A stretch of 64,000 bases of DNA from Streptomyces sp. S3(2020). Lineage in GTDB: Bacteria; Actinomycetota; Actinomycetes; Streptomycetales; Streptomycetaceae. The first letter of the stretch is position 1. Every line of letters begins with the position of its first letter. The DNA lies in the NCBI RefSeq assembly GCF_013044505.1, contig NZ_JABERD010000009.1:41300-105299 (forward strand). Direction: 5' to 3'. Position numbers and translations under genes: made by a program. Shown piece by piece: positions 43,421 to 52,280 of the stretch. Below the pieces are notes generated by a model. That model searched no databases, was not told where the DNA came from, and was given only the letters and a program-made list of their open reading frames with translations.

Positions 43421-43765
43421 ATGACCGCAGGACTGAACACCATCATCTACCCCGTCAAGGACATCGCGCGGGCGAAGGCCCTGTTCAGCGCGCTGCTGGA
43501 GACCGAGCCCTACGCCGACGAGCCCTACTACGTCGGCTTCAAGGACGCCGGCCAGGACGTGGGCCTCGACCCGAACGGGCACTCCCGGGGTATGACAGGG
43601 CCGGTCCCCTACTGGCACGTCACCGACATCCGGGCCCGTCTCGCCGCGCTGCTCGACGCGGGCGCCGAACTGCTCCAGGACGTCACTGACGTCGGCGGCG
43701 GCAAGCTGATCGCCTCCGTGAAGGACGCGGACGGCAACCTGGTCGGGATCACCCAGGACAGCTGA
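43421..43765 (+). CDS. VOC/glyoxalase-family protein
   Basis: 114 residues. TIIYPVKDIARAKALFSALL, YYVGFKDAGQDVGLDPNGHSRGMTGPVPYWHVTDI, then ASVKDADGNLVGITQD. One complete VOC module pair of the small stand-alone type; typical bleomycin-resistance/glyoxalase fold. It lies 36 bp after the MerR gene on the same strand and may be coexpressed. No substrate can be assigned. Confidence 0.85.
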   Translation: MTAGLNTIIYPVKDIARAKALFSALLETEPYADEPYYVGFKDAGQDVGLDPNGHSRGMTGPVPYWHVTDIRARLAALLDAGAELLQDVTDVGGGKLIASVKDADGNLVGITQDS

Positions 43766-43816
43766 GCGTTCACGCCCGCCGCCCGGATGTCGATGCACGC
43801 GCATTAACATCGTCGT

Positions 43817-44206
43817 ATGGCAGTGAACGCGGCCGGCTCCCGGCTCGAAGAACAGTGGCGGGACATCCTGGCGGTGCACGCGCGCACGATGTGCGAGATC
43901 GACCGGGTGCTGCACCCGCACGGTCTGGGCGCGAGCGACTTCGAGGTGCTCGACATCCTCGCGGCCGAGGCACCCGCGGAGGGCGACCTGTGCCGGGTGC
44001 AGAACCTGGTCGGCCGGGTCCATCTCAGCCAGAGCGCGCTGTCCCGGCTCATCGGCCGGCTGGAGAAGGACGGTCTGGTGGAGCGTTCCGTGTGTGTGGA
44101 GGACCGGCGCGGTGTGTGGGTGACGCTGACCCGCAAGGGCCGCGATCTGCACGCCGAGGTGCTGCCGATCCAGCGGGACGCGCTGGACCGGACGCTGGGC
44201 GGCTGA
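43817..44206 (+). CDS. MarR-family regulator
   Basis: 129 residues, a little short for MarR. EEQWRDILAVHARTMCEIDRVLHPHGLGASDFEVLDILAA, wing region SQSALSRLIGRLEKDGLVERSVCVEDRRGVWVTLTRKGRDLH. The DNA-binding helix and the DRR wing are clear. One Cys (MCEIDR) lies in the dimer helix, as in redox-sensing MarR proteins. It ends 5 bp from the convergent SseB-like gene. Confidence 0.88.
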   Translation: MAVNAAGSRLEEQWRDILAVHARTMCEIDRVLHPHGLGASDFEVLDILAAEAPAEGDLCRVQNLVGRVHLSQSALSRLIGRLEKDGLVERSVCVEDRRGVWVTLTRKGRDLHAEVLPIQRDALDRTLGG

Positions 44207-44211
44207 CGGCG

Positions 44212-44619
44212 TCAGCCGTACGACCGGCCGAGCAGCGACCGCACCCCCTCCGAGGTGAGGGTCAGCGGGTGCTCGGAGGCGGCGTCTATGGTGAGCGCGA
44301 GATCGTCCGCCGGCCATTCCGAGGCCAGTGCGCCCAGCGGTACCAGCCGGTAGCGCGAGACCGAGGGCAACAGCCCGACCAGTTCGGACTCCGAGGTGAA
44401 CACGGGCACCACCGGCGCTCCGCCGGGTCGCTCGATCACGGGAAGGGCCACCGCCGTGGGATCGGCGGCGGCCTCGTCGCCGGCGTCGTCGGGCACGGGG
44501 ACGAGGACATCGCTGCTCGCGAGCCTGTCCAGCGCCACCGTGTCCTCGGTGTTCTCGGCGAGCGCGTCCAGCGCCCGCCGGGCCGGTGTGGTGGAGTTGT
44601 CGTTCGCGGGTGTCTGCAT
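44212..44619 (-). CDS. SseB-domain protein
   Basis: 135 residues from ATG 44619. The N-terminal ~25 residues are hydrophilic, then an SseB N-terminal-type domain: ALDRLASSDVLVPVPD, PVVPVFTSESELVGLLPSVSRYRLVPLGALASEWP, ALTIDAASEHPLTLTSEGVRSLLG. This domain occurs in many actinobacterial proteins of unknown biochemical role. The 124 bp between it and the flavin monooxygenase gene hold no further reading frame I can support. Confidence 0.8.
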   Translation of the reverse strand: MQTPANDNSTTPARRALDALAENTEDTVALDRLASSDVLVPVPDDAGDEAAADPTAVALPVIERPGGAPVVPVFTSESELVGLLPSVSRYRLVPLGALASEWPADDLALTIDAASEHPLTLTSEGVRSLLGRSYG

Positions 44620-44743
44620 GGCGAATCCCCTGGTAGTGGCGGTCTTACGGTCGGCTCGGGGCGTACGCGGCCCCGGCCCGGCCCTGGTCGCGTACCCGAT
44701 CCGGACGCGAGCATTCCCGCAGGATCCGGGGGGCTCCGGCGAT

Positions 44744-45973
44744 TCAGGGGATGAGCGCGATGTGCTCCGAGGGCAGCCCCAGCCGGTCGCAGCCGACCCG
44801 GCGGAACAGCGGCTCGGCCATGCTCGGGCCGACATGGGTCCAGTAGGTGGCCGCGTCCCGGAAGTAGCGCTGCATCCGCTCGCCGTCGCGCGCGTGCCGG
44901 GAGCCGGCCGTGCGGAAGAGGATGTTCTGGAAGGCGTCCCAGGCCATACGGCCGGCGTTCAGGAACATCAGCGCGAGCCGGTTGTCCTCCGCGAGGGTGA
45001 ACGGGGCCTCGCCGGCGACGTTGCGGCGGCAGGTCTCCGTCCAGTCGGCGGCGGTGTGCTGGAGGGCCGCCTCGGCGGTACGGATCAGTCCGAGGGCCTC
45101 GCCCAGGTGGCGTTGGTAGTCGTGCAGTTCGGCACGGGTGCGGTCGGGTTCCAGGATGAGGGGGCGGGCGGTCAGGATGCGGGCGTACTCGTCGGCGGCG
45201 GCGTATCCGGTGCCGATCATGATCGCGGCCAGTTCACCGTGGTAGAAGCTCGGTGCCCGATGGGCGTACATCGGGTTGCCGTGCAGTTCGGAGCCGACGC
45301 TGCCGCCCTCGCAGGGCAGGTCGAGCAGGCTGGCCGCACAGGTGAGGTACGCCGGTATGCGGGCCTGCTCCATGCGGACGCTGTTGGAGCCGCTGCCGCG
45401 CAGACCGAGGACGCCGTGCCAGTCGTCGAGGACCGTCCACACCGAGCGCGGGGCGACGAACAGCACCGGGGGTCCGGGCGGGTCCCCGGCACTCAGGGTC
45501 TGTCCGAGGTAGTGCGTGGAGTAGGGGGCGCCCGAGGAGTACGGCCAGGTGCCGTCGAGGACGACATGTCCGTCGCCGTCGGGCTGTGCGACGCCGACGG
45601 GTGCGACGGTGGAGGCCGCCCGGAAGTCGCCGTCGGCGCCGAAGATCTCGTCCTGCGCCCGTTCCCCGAAGAACCCGGCGACCTGGAGGACGTGGGCCGC
45701 GGTGAGGGACAGGGCCCAGCCGGTGGAGGGACAGCCGCGGGCGACCTCGGTGACGACGCGGTAGAACACGGGCAGGCCGACCTCGTAGCCGCCGTACCGG
45801 CGCGGCTGGAGCATCCGGTAGAAGCCGGCCCGCAGGAAGTCGTCGTGGGTGGACTTCGGATGGTGCGTCAGCCGTTCGGTCTCCGGCTGCCGTTCGAGCA
45901 GTGCGGGCCGCAGCCGCACGGCCCGTTCGATCAGGTCTGCTCCGGTGAGTGCGGGTTCGGGAGCGGCGATCAC
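44744..45973 (-). CDS. Flavin-dependent monooxygenase, acyl-CoA dehydrogenase fold (HsaA/HpaB-C2-like)
   Basis: 409 residues from GTG 45973 with a perfect AGGAGG 4 nt upstream. It shows an N-terminal helix region FLRAGFYRMLQPRRYGGYEVGLPVFYRVVTEVARGCPSTGWALSL, a central beta-domain VLDGTWPYSSGAPYSTHYL, and C-terminal DAFQNILFRTAGSRHARDGERMQRYFRDAATYWTHVG. These, especially the start of the third and the RYFRDAATYWTHVG helix, are typical of two-component oxygenases (HsaA, p-hydroxyphenylacetate hydroxylase C2), which take reduced flavin from a partner reductase. No reductase gene lies nearby. An ordinary acyl-CoA dehydrogenase is less likely since the catalytic Glu region is not recognisable. 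Confidence 0.82.
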   Translation of the reverse strand: MIAAPEPALTGADLIERAVRLRPALLERQPETERLTHHPKSTHDDFLRAGFYRMLQPRRYGGYEVGLPVFYRVVTEVARGCPSTGWALSLTAAHVLQVAGFFGERAQDEIFGADGDFRAASTVAPVGVAQPDGDGHVVLDGTWPYSSGAPYSTHYLGQTLSAGDPPGPPVLFVAPRSVWTVLDDWHGVLGLRGSGSNSVRMEQARIPAYLTCAASLLDLPCEGGSVGSELHGNPMYAHRAPSFYHGELAAIMIGTGYAAADEYARILTARPLILEPDRTRAELHDYQRHLGEALGLIRTAEAALQHTAADWTETCRRNVAGEAPFTLAEDNRLALMFLNAGRMAWDAFQNILFRTAGSRHARDGERMQRYFRDAATYWTHVGPSMAEPLFRRVGCDRLGLPSEHIALIP

Positions 45974-46067
45974 GGTGCCTCCTGACGTGTGGGGACGTCC
46001 GTTCGTGTCGCGACAGGAACGATTGAACACGGCGACCGCCGCCCCTGTACCCACCGGATAGCGCCAA

Positions 46068-49046
46068 CTACTTCAGATACGGACCGTCCGTTCCAATCTT
46101 GCCGGGACCGCCCAGCACGTACACCCGGAGGTTGCCCTTGCCCGGTGCCGACACGGAGAGCGTGCCGTTGGAGACGGTCTTCACGTCACCGGTGACGGCG
46201 TCCTTGTAGGTGCCGTTCGGGATGCCGGTGTAGGTGGCGGCGCCGGTGACCGTGACGAGCGCGAAGCTGTCCGTGCCGCCGCTGGTGTAACGGCGTTTGA
46301 AGGCCATCGAGCCGCTGATGCCGTCGGTCGAGTACTGGCCCATCTGGAGGGCCGGGACCGCCCGGCGGATCTGGTTCAGCCGCTGGAGGTGCTTGACCAG
46401 AGGCTGGGCGAGCGTGGTGGCGACCTGTCCCGTCGCGGAGTCCGCGGTGCCGAACTGGGAGGCGGTGACGGTGCCTTGGAGGTTCTCCCCGTAGTACGCC
46501 CGGCCCGTGCCGGCCAGCGGGCAGCTGGGCCCGCAGTCGATCTGCTTGCCCTTCTGGAACTCGATCTCCGAGCCGTAGTACAGCGTCGGGATGCCGCGGA
46601 AGGTCCACATCAGCGCCATGTTCTCGGCCCAGGCGTCGGTGCCACCGCTGTAGCGCGTGCTCGACTTGTTGGGGCCGTAGTCGTGGCTGTCGACGTAGAC
46701 GACGTTGTACGTCGCGTCGTTGACGCTGTCGTCGGAGTCCTTGCCGTTGGTGAAGGCGTTCTGCGCCTCACCGAAGTTCATGTGCATGCGCATGTCGATG
46801 ATGTTCATGCCGGAGAACTGGCTGCGGTCCGGGGTGTGGTAGCTGTTGCCGCTCAGGAAGGCGTTGGTCGACGTCGGCTGGTTGGCGGTGCCTTGGTTGT
46901 TCTCGTAGGTGAACTGCTCGATGGCCGCTGTCTCGTCGTCGGCGCTGTACTCCTTGCGTTCCTTCCAGGTGAAGAACTGCGCGGAGTGGTTCACGGAGCC
47001 GCGGTTCCACTTGTCGTGGACGAAGGCGCCGACCTCACCGAAGACGAAGAAGTTCTGGGCCGCCGTGGTACCGAACTTCTGGGTCACGCGGTCGTATATC
47101 GCGGGCAGGAAGCGGCGGTTCCAGGTGACGCGCGGGATGTGTACGGCGGTGTCGACGCGGAATCCGTCGACACCCATGTCGATGTACTTGTCGTACGCGC
47201 CGATCAGGTAGTTCTGCACAGGCGTCGACTCGGTGTTGAAGTCGGCCAGGTCCTCGTGCAGCCAGCAGGAACGGGAGTCCTCGCCCTCCCAGTTGCCGAT
47301 CCAGCACTGGTGGTAGTACGCCTTGGGGAACATCCCCGAAGTGGGGCTGGGCCACTGGCAGTTGTAGAGGGTGTAGCCCTCGGCGCTCTTGCCGCCGGTC
47401 GCCTTGCCCCAGTTGACGCAGGTGTTGCCGGTGGGCTCGGCGGTGGACCACAGGTCGCCGTTGTAGTAGGACTTCCCGGACTTGCTCTCGACGGTCAGTC
47501 CGTCGTACTCGAAGCCCTCGTTCTTCTCGTCGTAGTACCAGCTCCACTGGGAGTCCCGGACGCCGTACACGGTCGGCGTGTAGAGCCCCTTGGCGCCCCA
47601 CCTGGAGCTGTGGTTGTAGACGACGTCCTGGTAGATCTTCATGCCCTTGGCGTGGGCCGCGTTGATGAGGTCCTGGTAGCTCGCGCCGGCCGACTCCAGG
47701 CGTGGGTCGACCTTGTAGAAGTCGTAGCCGTGATAGCCGTGGTAGTCGTAGTCGGAGCGGTTGAGGACGACCGGGGTGACCCAGACCGCGGAGAAGCCGA
47801 GCGCCTTGATGTAGTCGAGCTTCTCGACCAGGCCCTTGAAGTCCCCTCGGAACATGGGGTCGTTGTTGGCGGCGTTGCCCGACTTCGTGTGCTGGCTGCC
47901 GCCGCGGTTGTTGGAGCTGTCGCCGTCGTGGAAGCGGGCGGTGAGGACGAAGTAGATGGGGTCCTTGCGGGGGTCGGTGCCGAGCGGGGTGCCGGTGGCG
48001 GGTGCGGGAGCCTCCTCGCCGGTGGTCGCGGTCGCCTCGGCGGAGGCGGACGAGGTGTTGCCGGCGGCGTCGACGGCCTTCACCGTGTAGGTGTAGGCGG
48101 TCTTCTCCTCAAGTCCGGTGTCGGAGTAGACCGTTGAGCCGACGTCGATGACGACGGTGCCCTTGGTGCCGCCGGTGCGCGTGACCTGGTACTTCGTCAC
48201 ACCCTTGTTGTCGGTGGCGGCGTCCCAGCTCACCACGATCGACGTGTTGGTGGCGCTCGCGGTGACCTTGGCCGGTGCGGTCGGGGCCTCGGTGTCGGGC
48301 GCCTCGGTGGCGCACGGGTCGGTGGCGCCCGTGGTGACGGCCTTGTCCTTCACGGTCGTGGTGCCGGTCGGGATGGTGTAGTCAGCGCTGTTGTTGTTGT
48401 CCCAGACGCCGTTGCCGTTGTTGAAGGCCGCTTTCAGCGAGGTGGCGCTGCCGATGTCGAGGGTCTTCTTCCACCAGCCGGTGCAGGCGGACTCCATGCC
48501 GACGCCGGGAACGGTCGTCCAGGAACCGCCCGTCGGCGCGTAGTGGATGTTGGCGGTGGTCCAGCCGGAGGTGGCGGTCGAGTAGTAGACGGTGGCCTGG
48601 TTGCCGGTGCCCGTGCCGGTGTCGGCACACGGGTCGCTGTGGGCGATGACGCCGTCCTTGACGGTGATGGTGCCGGTGCCCAGCGCGTAGTTGTTGCCGC
48701 CGTTGTTGTCCCAGGTGCCGCTGCCGTTGTTGAAGGTGGCCTGCAGTCCGGCGGCCGAGCCGAGGTCGACGGTCTTCTTCACCCAGTCCGTGCAGGCGCT
48801 CTCCATCAGCGTGCCGGGGACGGTCGTCCAGGAACCGCCGTCCGGCGCGTAGTGCAGGTAGGTGGACGACCAGTTCTTGGTCTTCGTGTAGTAGAAGACG
48901 GTCGCCGTGGCGGTCGTGTCGGCCACCGGCTCCATGGGGGTCTGCGGCACTGTCTCCGGCGCTGCGGACAGCAGTCCGAGCAGCCCGGTCGCCGCCACGA
49001 ACGCCACGAGGGGGCGCCTTGGCAGACGTGGGGGTGCGGATCTCAT
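46068..49046 (-). CDS. Secreted multidomain alpha-amylase (GH13) with two starch-binding modules and Fn3
   Basis: 992 residues from ATG 49046. Signal peptide about 1-37. Two tandem modules of about 95 residues (45-135 and 147-235) share ATVFYYTKTKNWSST/ATVYYSTATSGWTTA, HYAPDGGSWTTVPG and ATFNNGSGTWDNN, as in CBM25/26 starch-binding domains. A fibronectin-III domain follows (about 255-345, APAKVTASATNTSIVVSWDA). The GH13 barrel (about 360-870) has DVVYNHSS, nucleophile in DGFRVDTAVH, acid/base in FVFGEVGAF and VDSHDYG. A C-terminal beta-domain ends VYVLGG. Degrades starch outside the cell. The barrel closely resembles bacterial/fungal-type 100-kDa amylases. Confidence 0.94.
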   Translation of the reverse strand: MRSAPPRLPRRPLVAFVAATGLLGLLSAAPETVPQTPMEPVADTTATATVFYYTKTKNWSSTYLHYAPDGGSWTTVPGTLMESACTDWVKKTVDLGSAAGLQATFNNGSGTWDNNGGNNYALGTGTITVKDGVIAHSDPCADTGTGTGNQATVYYSTATSGWTTANIHYAPTGGSWTTVPGVGMESACTGWWKKTLDIGSATSLKAAFNNGNGVWDNNNSADYTIPTGTTTVKDKAVTTGATDPCATEAPDTEAPTAPAKVTASATNTSIVVSWDAATDNKGVTKYQVTRTGGTKGTVVIDVGSTVYSDTGLEEKTAYTYTVKAVDAAGNTSSASAEATATTGEEAPAPATGTPLGTDPRKDPIYFVLTARFHDGDSSNNRGGSQHTKSGNAANNDPMFRGDFKGLVEKLDYIKALGFSAVWVTPVVLNRSDYDYHGYHGYDFYKVDPRLESAGASYQDLINAAHAKGMKIYQDVVYNHSSRWGAKGLYTPTVYGVRDSQWSWYYDEKNEGFEYDGLTVESKSGKSYYNGDLWSTAEPTGNTCVNWGKATGGKSAEGYTLYNCQWPSPTSGMFPKAYYHQCWIGNWEGEDSRSCWLHEDLADFNTESTPVQNYLIGAYDKYIDMGVDGFRVDTAVHIPRVTWNRRFLPAIYDRVTQKFGTTAAQNFFVFGEVGAFVHDKWNRGSVNHSAQFFTWKERKEYSADDETAAIEQFTYENNQGTANQPTSTNAFLSGNSYHTPDRSQFSGMNIIDMRMHMNFGEAQNAFTNGKDSDDSVNDATYNVVYVDSHDYGPNKSSTRYSGGTDAWAENMALMWTFRGIPTLYYGSEIEFQKGKQIDCGPSCPLAGTGRAYYGENLQGTVTASQFGTADSATGQVATTLAQPLVKHLQRLNQIRRAVPALQMGQYSTDGISGSMAFKRRYTSGGTDSFALVTVTGAATYTGIPNGTYKDAVTGDVKTVSNGTLSVSAPGKGNLRVYVLGGPGKIGTDGPYLK

Positions 49047-49078
49047 GGGCGACTCCAATACGGGCCGGAAGTCGGGCC

Positions 49079-49118
49079 CTTGCAAGAAGAACCGGCAACT
49101 TCCTGAAAATTCTTGCGG
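49079..49118 (-). promoter_or_regulatory. CTTGC motifs upstream of the amylase gene
   Basis: CTTGCAAG at 49079-49086 (palindromic) and CTTGCGG at 49112-49118 lie 34 and about 70 bp upstream of the amylase start, around a GAAAATT-rich stretch. Streptomycete amylase promoters are known to carry CTTGCA-type sites for the LacI-family repressor MalR/Reg1. Assignment by analogy only. Confidence 0.4.
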
Positions 49119-49186
49119 CTTCGCGGAAGCTACAGGTACATGACAGCCACGTAAAGGGGGTCGCACAGCATTCAACGAACCGGCCG

Positions 49187-49729
49187 TCAGCGGCCCAGCA
49201 GCTCCGCGACGGTGGTCACGTGGATCAGCGGCCGGTAGAGGTCCATCACGTGCAGCGCCTTGGCGTGCGAGTCGTCGTCCGCGCCCGCGCACGCGTCGGC
49301 AACGACCACGACCTCCGCCCCGGCGTCGGCGGCCGCCAGCGCCGTGGACAGCACACAGCAGTCGGTGCTGACACCGGCGAGGACCAGACGGCCCTCCGGG
49401 CCTACCAGGGAGGCGAGTTCAGGAGTCCATTTACCGAAGGTCGGGGCGTCCAGGACGTGGCGCGCCCGGTCGGCGAACTCGTCCGTCAGCCGCCACAGGG
49501 GCGCGTCCGGGGGTCGCAGGGCGAAGGGCCACTGCGCGTAGTACGCCTTCCAGACGCCGGTGGGTTCGTCGGGGGCCAGGAAGCGGGTGAAGGTGACCCG
49601 GTCCCCGAAGGCCGGCAGCAGACGCCGTACGCCTTCCGCGGCCTGCCCGAAGCGCGGCGCGGCCCAGGGACTGTCGGGGTCGGCGAAGACGTGCTGCATG
49701 TCGATGACGGTCAGACGGCCCGTCGTCAT
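49187..49729 (-). CDS. Isochorismatase-fold cysteine hydrolase
   Basis: 180 residues from ATG 49729 (ATGA overlap with transporter stop). Asp of the triad in LTVIDMQHVF, cis-peptide/nucleophile segment LAGVSTDCCVLSTALAAADAGAEVVVVADACAG with the catalytic Cys, the Lys probably in FGKWTPEL. The family hydrolyses amides of small molecules such as N-carbamoyl compounds, nicotinamide or ureidoacrylate. Coupling to an NCS1 transporter favours a nucleobase, hydantoin or ureide substrate. Confidence 0.85.
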   Translation of the reverse strand: MTTGRLTVIDMQHVFADPDSPWAAPRFGQAAEGVRRLLPAFGDRVTFTRFLAPDEPTGVWKAYYAQWPFALRPPDAPLWRLTDEFADRARHVLDAPTFGKWTPELASLVGPEGRLVLAGVSTDCCVLSTALAAADAGAEVVVVADACAGADDDSHAKALHVMDLYRPLIHVTTVAELLGR

Positions 49730-51216
49730 ACGGCCGGTGCCTCCGCCGGGCTCGGCTCCCGCGCCTCCTGCTCCCGGACGCGGCCGCGGCGCAGGGCGAG
49801 TGTGCCGGCGAAGCCGAGCGCGAGGGCCACGAGGACGCCGAGGTTGGCGTAGGCCCAGGAGCCGGACCTGCCGCCCAGGCCCAGCGGGTCGAGGAGGTAG
49901 CCCTGCCACTCGAGCCAGCTCGCGGCCGAGTTGGTGACCAGGCCCCAGCCGAGCGCGGTGGCGGCGAGGGTGAGGAGCAGCGGAGTGAGGGCGACGTCGC
50001 CGTAGCGGCCGTGCGGGCGGTAGAGGTCGCCCTCGTCGTAGTCGCGGCGGCGCAGCAGCAGGTCGGCGAGCATGATGCCGCACCAGGCGGCGATGGGGAC
50101 GCCGAGGGTGGTGAGGAAGCCCATGAACTGGCCGAGGAAGTCGTCGGCGACGAAGACGATGTAGATGGCGCCGGCGATCATCAGGACGCCGTCGACGAGC
50201 GCGGCCAGGTAGCGGGGGATCCTGATGCCCGCCGAGAGGAGGGCGAGTCCGGAGGAGTAGATGTCCAGGACCGCGCCGCCGACCAGGCCGAGTACGGCGA
50301 CGACGGCGAAGGGGACCAGGAACCACGTCGGCAGGATCGTGGTCAGCGCCCCGATGGGGTCGGCGGCGACGGCCTCGTTGAGGGTGCTGGAGGATCCGGC
50401 GAGCAGCAGGCCGAAGACCAGGAGCAACAGCGGGGCCACGGAGGCGCCGAAGGTGGTCCAGCCGATCACACCGCGGCTGGAGGAGGTGCGGGGCAGATAG
50501 CGGGAGTAGTCCGCGGCGGCGTTGACCCAGCCGAGGCCGAAGCCGGTCATCATGAAGACGAGCGCGCCGATGAACTCCTGCGCGGAGCCCGCCGGGACGG
50601 CGCTGACGGTGCTCCAGTGGATGTGGTCCGCGACGAGGGCGATGTAGACGACGGTGAGCACGCCCGTGACCACGGTGATCACGGTCTGGAGCCGCATGAT
50701 CAGGTCGAAGCCCATGACACCGCCGACGACGGTGAGCCCGGCGACCACGATCAGGGCGACCACCTGGGTCTCGGTGCCACCGCCCCAGCCGAGCCGGCCG
50801 AAGACGGTCGCGGTGGCCATGGTGGCGAGGGCGCACAGCACGGTCTCCCAGCCGACGGTGAGCACCCAGGAGATCACCGAGGGGAGACGGTTGCCGCGCA
50901 CCCCGTAGGCGGCCCGGCTGAGGACCATCGTCGGGGCCGAGCCGCGTTTGCCGGCGACGGCGACGAAGCCGCACAGCAGGAAGGAGAAGACGATGCCGAC
51001 GACCCCGGCGACCAGCGCCTGCCAGAAGGAGATGCCGAAGCCGAGCACGAAGGCCCCGTAACTCAGTCCCAGCACGGAGACGTTGGCGCCGAACCATGGC
51101 CAGAACAGCGTCCGCGGTGTGCCCTTGCGCTCGGCGTCGCCGATCACGTCGAGACCGTGCGTCTCCACCTGGAGCTGCCTGGCTCTGTTGTCGAGGGAGT
51201 CCTGGGCGTCCGTCAT
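49726..51216 (-). CDS. NCS1-family nucleobase/hydantoin transporter
   Basis: 496 residues, twelve membrane helices. NCS1 features: QVETHGLDVIGDAERKGTPRTLFWPWFGANVSVLGLSYGAF, the helix 3 region KRGSAPTMVLSRAAYGVRGNRLPSVISW and VTVGWET, and DYSRYLPRTSSSRGV with the conserved Asp-Tyr. Takes up a purine, pyrimidine, allantoin or hydantoin with Na+ or H+. Its start has no coding sequence upstream for 80 bp. Forms a two-gene unit with the cysteine hydrolase. Confidence 0.9.
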   Translation of the reverse strand: MTDAQDSLDNRARQLQVETHGLDVIGDAERKGTPRTLFWPWFGANVSVLGLSYGAFVLGFGISFWQALVAGVVGIVFSFLLCGFVAVAGKRGSAPTMVLSRAAYGVRGNRLPSVISWVLTVGWETVLCALATMATATVFGRLGWGGGTETQVVALIVVAGLTVVGGVMGFDLIMRLQTVITVVTGVLTVVYIALVADHIHWSTVSAVPAGSAQEFIGALVFMMTGFGLGWVNAAADYSRYLPRTSSSRGVIGWTTFGASVAPLLLLVFGLLLAGSSSTLNEAVAADPIGALTTILPTWFLVPFAVVAVLGLVGGAVLDIYSSGLALLSAGIRIPRYLAALVDGVLMIAGAIYIVFVADDFLGQFMGFLTTLGVPIAAWCGIMLADLLLRRRDYDEGDLYRPHGRYGDVALTPLLLTLAATALGWGLVTNSAASWLEWQGYLLDPLGLGGRSGSWAYANLGVLVALALGFAGTLALRRGRVREQEAREPSPAEAPAV

Positions 51217-51262
51217 CGTCGTCCTCCCTCGTCCATACGTGTCGAGGTGACGCTAAGTGGGT

Positions 51263-51291
51263 GGCACCGGGGCGTCAAGCACCCCGGTGCC
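51263..51291 (-). terminator. Terminator hairpin downstream of the secreted-protein gene
   Basis: Perfect 10-bp arms GGCACCGGGG (51263-51272) and CCCCGGTGCC (51282-51291), 9-nt loop, directly after the stop of the minus-strand secreted-protein gene and upstream of the NCS1 transporter start. Confidence 0.8.
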
Positions 51292-51296
51292 CCGCG

Positions 51297-51779
51297 TCAC
51301 CTCGCCCAGAACGGCAGCGGTGCGCAGACGTTGGCGCAGGTGTAGCCGCCGGGTTCGAACAGCCCCGCGTCGTCCTCGTTGTTCTCGCCGCCCGCGAAGT
51401 AGACCTCGGGCACCCACCCCCAACGGCCGTTGTCCGCCATGGTGCTGCCCCACCAGTGGTTCTCGGCGGAGCCGTCGCGGAAGGTCTCGCCGCGCATCTC
51501 GGTGACGAACCAGTTGGCCGCGCCGCCCTGTTCGAGGTAGCCGACGACGGAGGCGCCGGGCGAGCGGCCGGCGTACACCGGCACATGGCCGCGGGTGAGG
51601 TTGCAGAACCTCACTTCCCTGCCCGGCCAGTGATGGCCGCTCAGGGGATCGGTCAGGTCCCGGGTGGTGGGGCTGTGGCAGGGAACGTTGTCGACGGCGT
51701 GGGCGGCGGGTGCGACGAGGCCCGCGAGTCCGGCGAGCACGAGGGCGGCCGTGGCGAGTCCGCGTTTCATGTGGATCAT
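51297..51779 (-). CDS. Small secreted protein of unknown function (SH3-like)
   Basis: 160 residues, ATG 51779 or 51770 (neither with a good Shine-Dalgarno). Sec signal to about residue 28 (ATAALVLAGLAGLVAPAAHA). The mature ~130 residues have four Cys (PCHSP, RFCNLT, YTCANVCAP), enough for two disulfides. VPVYAGRSPGASVVGYLEQGG and NGRWGWVPEVYF have the pattern of a bacterial SH3-like domain, here with the WGWVPEVYF end strand. Such proteins often bind the cell wall. Function not known. Confidence 0.75.
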   Translation of the reverse strand: MIHMKRGLATAALVLAGLAGLVAPAAHAVDNVPCHSPTTRDLTDPLSGHHWPGREVRFCNLTRGHVPVYAGRSPGASVVGYLEQGGAANWFVTEMRGETFRDGSAENHWWGSTMADNGRWGWVPEVYFAGGENNEDDAGLFEPGGYTCANVCAPLPFWAR

Positions 51780-51817
51780 GTAACCGGAACGACCGCCTCC
51801 TGCGGTTGGTCACGAGG

Positions 51818-52270
51818 TCAGGCGTCCGCCGCCTTCTTGATCGCCTCGCGGATACGGGAGTACGTGCCGCACCGGCAGACGTTCTCGATGGCGTCGATGT
51901 CGGCGTCGGTGGGCTCGGGCGTCTTCTTCAGCAGCGCGGCGGCGGCCATGATCTGACCGGGCTGGCAGAAGCCGCACTGGGCCACGTCGCACTCCAGCCA
52001 GGCCTTCTGGACGGGGTGCAGGGTGTCGCCGTCGGCGAGGCCCTCGATGGTGGTGACCTGACGTTCGGCGCAGTCCTCGACGGGGACCACGCAGGGCTGT
52101 ATCTCCTCGCCGTCGAGATGGCTGGTGCAGGCGCGGCAGACGCCGACGCCACAGCCGTACTTGGGGCCGGTGACGTGCAGCAGGTCCCGCAGCACCCACA
52201 GCAGGGGCATGTCGGCGGGGGCCTCGACGGTGACGGGCTTGCCGTTGAGGACGAAGGAGTAGGACGGCAT
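51818..52270 (-). CDS. 2Fe-2S subunit of a molybdenum hydroxylase (IorA-like)
   Basis: 150 residues from ATG 52270. Two [2Fe-2S] clusters: the plant-type one in [21 protein letters not shown] and Cys of VQPC-like IQPCVVP, the second in [13 protein letters not shown] and [10 protein letters not shown]. This is the short electron-transfer subunit of xanthine-oxidase-family enzymes such as isoquinoline 1-oxidoreductase. It follows the large subunit gene by 10 bp. No FAD-subunit gene is near, so electrons probably pass to a quinone or other acceptor, as in IorAB. Confidence 0.9.
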   Translation of the reverse strand: MPSYSFVLNGKPVTVEAPADMPLLWVLRDLLHVTGPKYGCGVGVCRACTSHLDGEEIQPCVVPVEDCAERQVTTIEGLADGDTLHPVQKAWLECDVAQCGFCQPGQIMAAAALLKKTPEPTDADIDAIENVCRCGTYSRIREAIKKAADA

Positions 52271-52280
52271 CTGGACCTTC

